From Sacculina carcini (lineage: Eukaryota; Arthropoda; Thecostraca; Sacculinidae): a DNA stretch of 64,000 bases. The DNA is taken from positions 4,184,001-4,248,000 of the forward strand of contig OU696582.1 of the NCBI GenBank assembly GCA_916048095.2. The letters are read 5' to 3'. Under the pieces are notes generated by a model that saw only the letters and a list, made by a program, of their open reading frames with translations, made no database searches and was not told where the DNA came from. Positions 57,710-64,000 of the stretch are shown in pieces (the stretch's first letter is position 1; every line of letters starts with the position of its first letter). Both the position numbers and the translations under genes were made by a program.

Positions 57710-60700
57710 ATTTAGTTGTTGTTCTTGTTGTTGACGTTCCTCTGGTTGTCTGGCCGAGCAACATCGAGCTCCTGAGGAAAGACACGGCGCCGACCGGGTT
57801 GTTCCACAGGTCCCTGATGGATGTAATTTTGTGTTGGCGTCTGAGTTGTATGTGTGCTGTGCAGTGTTCCATGATGTGTGTGATGGTGTGTGGTGCTGAA
57901 TTGCAATCTGGACAGGTGTCATCGATTGAGCCATTGAACCTTTTTCTGATATGACAGAAGGGCAGGATGATGACCGCATCTCAACCTGGCCAGATGCACC
58001 TTGTTTTCACGTGTGAGTGTGTTTTCTGATTTGTGTATGTTCGGTGGGTGTCTTTGTAGGAATGTGTTGTGTTGTAGTGAGTGTATAGCTTTCCGTGCAA
58101 TATCTGTGTGTATGTGTTTCTTGATTGATGTGCATGGGGAAGCTGGTGAAAGTGATGTGAAAATTTGGCTGTGGTAAAGTGTGCTTGGTGTTGTTTTTAT
58201 GCTTCTGTTTGTGTTTTCTTGTGTTGTGATGTGCTGTGTTGGTTACTGCTGTTGCGAGTGTTTGTGTGCCTCTCATGGCTAGGTGGTGTGTCAGTTTCAG
58301 AATTTTTGCTTCGTGATGGAGGTGGTCTACTGGTGTGGTGGCTGTGTATCCTGTGATGGTTCTGAGTGCGGTGTTTTGAAGTGTTTGAAGTGTGTTTGTG
58401 TGGCGTGTTGCGAGATTGCTAGCATTTGCGGGGCTAGCATATTCTATCGCGGGTCTGATGTATTGTTTGTATATGGTGGTTGTGGTGTCTTTGTTGTGTC
58501 CGAAAGTTGTGTGTGAGAGTGCTTTCAGTGTGTTGAGGCGTGGGGTGACTTTGGTTTGATGTTGGTGATGTGTTGTTTGAATGAGAGGTGTGTGTCGTAT
58601 GTGACGCCTAGTATTTTTGGTGTGTGCGTGTGTGGGAAAATCGTGTTATTGATAGTGATTTGTGGTGTGTAGTTGTGTTCGGATGTCCAGTTGGTGATAA
58701 GAGTGGCTGTGGATTTGGCAGGTGTAATGTTCAGTTTGTTTGTGGAGAACCATTGTTGTAGTGTGTTGATATAAGGTTGTAGTGTGTGCACTACTGTGTC
58801 GGATTGTCTGTGTGTGCTTGTGATTGTGATGTCGTCTGCATATGATGATATCTGTAAGGATGGAGTGTTTGGTGCTGGCATGTCATGTAGGTATAGATTG
58901 AATAGTGTTGGTGCTAAAACGGAGCCCTGAGGGACTCCGTTTGTTATGTTGCGTGTGTGTGATGATAGTACATTGAGCATCAACTGTGATAGTGTGCCTG
59001 GTGTGTGGTGTGGTGTCCATTGTACCTCACCTGGGCGCATCTGCCAGCGAGGTAGTTGGTCAACCATCTCCTTGTGTTGTTGTGAAGTGTGGTGTTTAGT
59101 ATTTTGTTTGTGAGATTGTGGCGTGGAACTCTGTCAAAGGCTTTGATGATGCCGAGTGTTATGAGTAGTGTTCTATGTGGTGGTTTTATTGTGTTTGTGT
59201 TACCCATCATGGTCTGTGTGAGTTTTTTGAGCAGTGTGGTTGTAGAGTGCAGTGATCTGAAGCCGTGTTGTGATTGCGAGAGTGGGATTGGTGATGTGAT
59301 GAGTTTGAGTATGAGGCTTTCTGTGATTATTGATGGTGTGCAGAGCAGTGTGATTGGACGATGTGAAGAAGGTAGCGTGGGGATTGTGTCTTCTTTGTGA
59401 AGAGTGATGATGATGCCCGTTTTCCAGATGTGAGGTATTGTGTTGTGTGTGTAGCTATATTTGGATATGTTGGTGAGTGTCTGTATGCCTTGTGGTCCGA
59501 TATTATTAAGATGGATGTTACTTATTCCATCTGGACCACAGGCTGATGATTGTTCGATGTTGTGTATGATGTGTCGTGTCTGCGCATGTGTCAATGATGT
59601 GTAGAGTGAATATGTGCTGAATGTGTGTTTTCGTCTGATGATTTTTCTGTCTTCATGTGAAGGAGTGTGTCTGATGTGTGAGTAATGATTAATGAGTGGG
59701 TTTGCCTGTTGTTTATTTTATGGTACTGATGCTGTGTCGGTCGTAATGACTGCGTGTGTGCGTGTTACATTGCTCTTTGAGAGTGTGATGCTTTGAGTGT
59801 GTTGTATAATTTTGAGGTGTTTGATATGTGATCTAGTGTGTTTATGTAGTTGTGCCAGTTATGTGATTCTTGTTCGTGTATTTTGCTGTTGGTTGTTGTG
59901 TTGAGTATGTGTATTTGTTCTGATGTATTGTGTGAGTGTGTTGTCGGGTGTTTCAGTGTTTCGCGTTGTTTGATGAGTGTTTGTATTTATTGTGTAAAGT
60001 TTGGGTTGTGGTGTTTTCTTTGGCCTTTTGGGATGTGTTGTTTGTCTGACTTGTGTATGATGTTGTTAAATGTTTGGACTTTTTTGTTAATGTATGTGAT
60101 GTATGTTGTGTTGAGTTGTGTAAATGCTAGTTCCGTGTTGTGTGTGAATTGTGACCCATTGGTTTTTGTGTAATTTGTGTACGTGTGTCTGGGTGTGTTT
60201 GGTGCTGTTCTGATTTTGGTGGCGATGACAATTCGAAGGTGGTCTGAGCCAAGCTCTTTGACCACCTTCCAAGTGGTTGTGTGGGTGAGATTATGTGTGC
60301 AAAATGTGATGCCGGGTGATGTAGGATGATAGTGTGCCTGATGTGTGGTGTGAGTGTGTTGGTGAGTGCTGTTGAGAATGTAGAGGTGTTTTGTTTGTTG
60401 AAGTATGTCTGTGTCTCTGTTGGTGAGTGGATTGTGGCTGTACCAGGCAGGATCTTTGGCGTTGAAGTCTCCGCACAGTATTGTGATAGGTGTGTTTGCG
60501 ATGTTGTTTATATCTGGTGTGTAGTTGCGAGGTACTGTTGGTGATGTTTGTGGTGGAATGTAGATGTTGATTATTGAAATGTGTGAATGGGTGCCGGTGC
60601 GTATTTGAATGGACTGTGATTATGTTGTGGTGTCGTCTGATGGTAGTAATGGTTGTGTCTGTGTGCTGGTGTTTATGTAGTTGATTGTTCTGTGTATAAG

Positions 60701-61469
60701 TGTGATGAGGTCACCGCCTCGACCACTAGTACGGTCTTGGCGGATGGTGGTGTAATTGTGAAAGGTAGGTGTTCTGTGTTACTGTTGTAACTTTGTATCC
60801 TGTATGAGTGCTATGTGATTGGAGTGTCGTGTGAGGAAGTGTGTTAGTTCATGTTTTTTGTTGATGCCGTCGATGTTAAGCTGGATAATGTTGATGTTGT
60901 GTGCGCGGTGTATGTTGGTTTGTGGGAGTGTGAGTGTTGTTGAGGTGTTGAGTTGTTGATGGAGGTGGTGGTGGTGATGAATGTGTTGATGAGTGTAGTG
61001 ATGATGGGAGAAATGATAGTGATGATAGTGAGGAAGGAGTTGATGGTGTTGGTGATGATTGTGAGGAGGAGGATGAAGACCTTGGTGATTGTGAGGATGA
61101 ACGAGTTGTATGTGAAGATGGGAATGATGGCGATGTCGGTGATGCTGATGACCGCGCTGGTGATGTTGATGGTGATGAAACAGAGGTGACTGATGCTGTT
61201 GATGGATGTAACAGTGTCGGTGTACGTGCAGGTATTGATGAGTTTGGTGCGCATAATGAGCAGATGAATGAGCGGGTGTATTGTGTGATGTTGTGAAGTG
61301 ATGTGCATGTGGCGTGGCACCAGTTCATGCAGGAGTTGCACTGAACTGAGCCTTTCGTGTGTCGGCGTGTTGTGAATGGCTGTGTACACACACACATGTG
61401 ACAGGTGTATGTGTGTCTTGGGCCTGGATTGGGTTATATGTCTCCTGCGAGTATGAGCATACGTGAAAT
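57710..61469 (-). mobile_element. LINE copy B, broken
   Basis: Same family and orientation as copy A. Its 3' tail ends at 57710, where copy A begins, so the two are head to tail. The 5' homology stops at about 61469, inside the 2A-coding region. Frameshifts split the RT (58525-59067 and 58980-59594). An extra stretch of about 50 bp at 58966-59017 lies between the RT halves. Confidence 0.85.
57719..61460 (-). pseudogene. LINE copy B polyprotein, pseudogene
   Basis: Pieces match copy A in order. The N terminus reads MLILAGDI, then stop, then PNPGPRHT (about 61421-61460). The PHD and Ser-rich part lies at 60876-61397, endonuclease pieces at 59987-60476, and RT with CGPDGISNIHL (59540) and YADDITITS (58840). 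Stops, frameshifts and the insertion near 58990 abolish function. The 2A-like site keeps the canonical Asn, but its Glu codon is a TAA. Confidence 0.8.
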
Positions 61470-61496
61470 TAATGTTATACAATGTATATACATTAA

Positions 61497-61610
61497 TGTA
61501 TATCCTATCATATCCTGTATCCTATATCTATCCTATATCTATGTATCCTATCATATCCTGTATCATGTATCATATATCCTGTATACCATTACCTAACCTA
61601 TATATAGTAT
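61497..61610. repeat. TATCC/TATCTA low-complexity tract
   Basis: Irregular repeats of ATATCCTGTAT and CTATCC, immediately 5' of LINE copy B. No coding content. Confidence 0.7.
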
Positions 61611-61804
61611 ATTTCAAATGCTTCATTAGACGATTGACAATCAAGCATATCATCACTTAGGTACCTAAGACATTGACTGATAGCTTACTGATTGACCTGC
61701 CTATATTTTCTATAGGTGAACGTACTGACGGGTCTTCCTGGCTGCTTCAGTTCCATACTGAAAACCATCAAGCAGTGACCAGAAACATCTTTCATGATAG
61801 GATG

Positions 61805-62103
61805 CAGTGTCGGCGCCAAGGGGAGGTTTGAGGGGGCTGGAGCCCCCAAAAAATATGACAAGCCCCCCTAAGCCCCCCCAAAATCATATCCATGGACATT
61901 ATAATTTCTTACCACTGTAAATTAACTCCTGTAAGTTTGGTTCAAGTTCGAGGACCGAATCAGTGTGCCCCAGTTCCTTATTATAATAATATGTAGTCAG
62001 CCTTCGAGTGTAGCTCTTCATGATTCGCCAAGCCCCCCCCCCCCCAACTTTTTCCTTAGCCCCCATCAGCCCCCCCATTGGAAAAATCATGGCGCCGTCA
62101 CTG
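61805..62103. mobile_element. hAT MITE, 299 bp, perfect 8-bp target duplication
   Basis: Inverted ends CAGTGTCGGCGCCA and CAGTGACGGCGCCA (reverse complement at the right) are flanked by exact ATAGGATG duplications at 61797-61804 and 62104-62111. The interior has GGGGGCTGGAGCCCCC-type palindromic C/G runs near both ends. No transposase. The ends and 8-bp duplication fit hAT. Confidence 0.9.
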
Positions 62104-62464
62104 ATAGGATGACAGTGAATGTCGCCAACAATGTCCTCCCAGCCAACAATGATAGAATCGAGAATATGGTTTCATATATGAGTTATAAAATCTACACAAC
62201 TGGTCAGTCCGTAATGTGCTGGGATTTCAATAAATTACTTGCTGCCATGTTTTGCACTAAGATTGTCAAGCCAAAAATCAAAATCTTAGCATATTATGAT
62301 GTTTCCAATCCGCTCACAGCATAAACTATCTAATATATCCGTAAACACACAGAACAAACTAACGTAATCAGTAGCGCTACTCGGTCGATAAATAACCAAT
62401 ATGTTGCTGATAACTTAAGCAAGCCTGAAAGCTACAAGAATGTGTTCAAACGTATGAAAGTGGT

Positions 62465-63186
62465 TATAACAAAGTTATAATCAGACCAGTTTTCTCAGTT
62501 TTTTCTCTCTCTCTCTCTCTCAGTTTACTTTCGCGTTCTATTCACGGCTTGCTTGCGCAGCTGTAGTTAGGCTAATATATGTGGTAGGATGGCATCAGTA
62601 GTGCACTGCGTCTAATATGCTTGGCAATGTGCGAAGTAGCTTGACAGTTAATTTATGACCATTTTTGCACGTCTGACTTAGCTGAGCATCTCGTGGTAAC
62701 ACGCCTGTGTACTGTCAGATCGTGTCTAGAAATAACTCGCAAATAGGATGCGCAGCCGAACTGTTTGCCCGGTGAGATTCAGTGAGGCGCATTGAGCCGA
62801 AGACCTGTGGTCGTGGGTATTTATACCTGTGTTGTACTAACAATAGGGACGGGATACTGGATACTTGAGACTGGAGAGGCTAGAGATACTAGGTTCTCTA
62901 ACGATAGGGCAGTCAAGATGTGACACTGACAACAGAGGACCACTCACCCAGGCAGGCAGTTATTAAGTCGTCATTAGAGCGTTAGGTTCAGGACTTCATT
63001 AAGTTTTAGGAGTAGCTTAAGGTAGTAGATTTGACTGGTTGTTGCAAATATACAATTAAACTACGACTGGGTGACTATTGCTTGTTATCGCGGAATACAA
63101 CATCAAGAGGAACTCAAAAGACTTCACGATCAGCCGAACGACGAAGACCAAGATCAACATCCCAACAACATATTGCTGTCGTTACA
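62465..63186 (+). mobile_element. Solo LTR of element L
   Basis: Matches the reverse complement of the LTRs at 1781-2460 and 5441-6117, from TATAACAAAGTTATAATCAG to CGTTACA, but is more diverged. The flanks GTGGT (62460-62464) and GTGGC (63187-63191) look like a 5-bp target duplication with one mismatch. The interior contains a (CT)n stretch near 62504-62520. Confidence 0.75.
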
Positions 63187-63276
63187 GTGGCCCAAGCAAT
63201 TTTTTCGATAGGAATGGACTTTGAATATACAACGCAAATACCACTACCTGTACGCTCATCTGATCTCTCTCCATAA

Positions 63277-64000
63277 CATGAAGTTAGAGAGTTGGGCAAT
63301 GACGAGGTCAGAATATCCATGTGAGAACACACCCACGACTCAACAACACAGAATTGCTTACCTTAGTGATAGTAAAGAGGAACTCTCCGGTCCAGTACTA
63401 TATCTAGCGACAGTTCAATCATAGATTCAACGACATACTCAATTTTTCTCCTCATTCAACGAACATTCTTTAGTCCAACTTTTAGTCTACGCGCACTATT
63501 ATCAAGCAGTTTTTAAATCACCACGAACGGTGAAACAATACTGTTCTAATCATGTTGATATTTTGTCTCGTGCATATTTAATATGTACGCTATACCAAAC
63601 GAAATGAATACTGAATAAATACCAACAGTATATGACTCCTCAGAAACAGAAACAGAAACCTTAGAAAAACTGAGAGCAGAAAATTCACATTGGGATCACT
63701 TCCGTCGTCAGTGTCAATGATTGCGAAGCTAAATACATGAATATAAATATACCAGCGCAATTTTGCTCAATAATATTTGAATTATTGCGCTAGGAAGATA
63801 CTATAAATAATAATATTAATAATAAATTAACATATTTCCTTTAGCGCCTATAAATACACATGCGCGCAAAATAATAATTGAATAGCAAGGAGAAAACACA
63901 TATAACAAACACTTATACACACACAACACCCAAACAATATACATACAATACAGTACAGTACAATACAGGAACAGCAAAACCAGATGAGGCACACAAAACA
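63277..64000. other. AT-rich sequence, no gene recognised
   Basis: One short plus-strand frame (63221-63424) has no recognisable features. The last 120 bp are ACA/CAATACA-rich simple sequence. Nothing else could be supported. Confidence 0.5.

Larger units (their letters stand above)
61716..63276 (+). pseudogene. Unrecognised coding relic, interrupted twice by transposons
   Basis: A splice-acceptor-like CTATATTTTCTATAG ends at 61715. A frame then runs from 61716 to the MITE at 61805 (GERTDGSSWLLQFHTENHQA) and resumes exactly in frame at 62112 (ANNVLPANNDRIENMVSYMS, then CWDFNKLLAAMF and AYYDVSNPLTA). TAA codons occur at 62322-62324 and 62334-62336. The same frame continues (QYVADNLSKPESYKNVFKRM) to the solo LTR at 62465 and again after it (AIFSIGMDFEYTTQIPLPV), ending in TAA at 63274-63276. 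I do not recognise the family. A host gene, a mobile element or an old viral copy are all possible. Confidence 0.45.

Noticed and set aside
57446..57979. In-frame N-terminal extension of the LINE copy A ORF to about 1421 residues
   Set aside because: The extra 178 codons read the 3' end of copy B in a wrong frame, then the 5' untranslated region with a T run (poly-Phe). The ATG at 57445 starts the protein just before the 2A and PHD region.

Overview
This window is intergenic, transposon-dominated DNA from a eukaryotic (metazoan) nuclear genome. I find no complete host gene. The organism is probably an invertebrate and perhaps an arthropod or crustacean. That rests on a CR1-like LINE whose reverse transcriptase resembles those common in crustaceans, and on a degenerate ORF (7503-7985) of a family I associate with arthropod genomes. 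It is an inference from remembered families, not a search result.

Layout. 1-1780: short satellites, a tRNA-derived SINE head, a 23-bp minisatellite beside a GC box and CRE, and a decayed 23-residue-repeat (STPR-like) coding relic. 1781-6117: a complete LTR element on the minus strand with 5-bp target duplications and almost no coding capacity. 6250-10850: a decayed CR1-like LINE on the minus strand, split by a roughly 1.1-kb segment. 11540-13330: a second decayed LINE on the plus strand. 13476-14439: an internally deleted mariner.

14706-27990: an array of long AT-rich non-coding units. One unit is inverted and three are direct, head to tail. Unit ends look Helitron-like: a GC hairpin followed by CTAG, joined directly to a TC start. 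Two adjacent units share about 2.73 kb that is nearly identical. 28013-42571: a nest of Ty3/gypsy elements. G1 is truncated by G2. G2 carries a hAT-type non-autonomous element in gag and a whole gypsy element (G3) in its integrase region, both with target duplications. 42572-49829: more of the Helitron-like units on the minus strand, interrupted by a 405-bp solo LTR.

49860-50500: the 3' end of a Penelope-like element with a GIY-YIG domain. 52061-52261: a possible host exon. 52560-53480: another LINE tail. 53682-61469: two head-to-tail copies of one LINE. The downstream copy (A) has an apparently intact ORF of about 1243 residues with a 2A-like motif, a PHD finger, an endonuclease and a reverse transcriptase. 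The upstream copy (B) is broken. 61716-63276: an unrecognised coding relic behind a splice-acceptor-like site, interrupted by a perfect hAT MITE (8-bp target duplication) and a solo LTR of the element at 1781-6117.

The genes do not form a pathway; the order of events can be read from the nesting. G2 inserted into or truncated G1, and the hAT element and G3 then entered G2. The only coding unit that looks functional is LINE copy A. The most unusual structures are the Helitron-like unit array, the LINE pair with complementary damage in its 2A motif, and the twice-interrupted relic at 61.7-63.3 kb.
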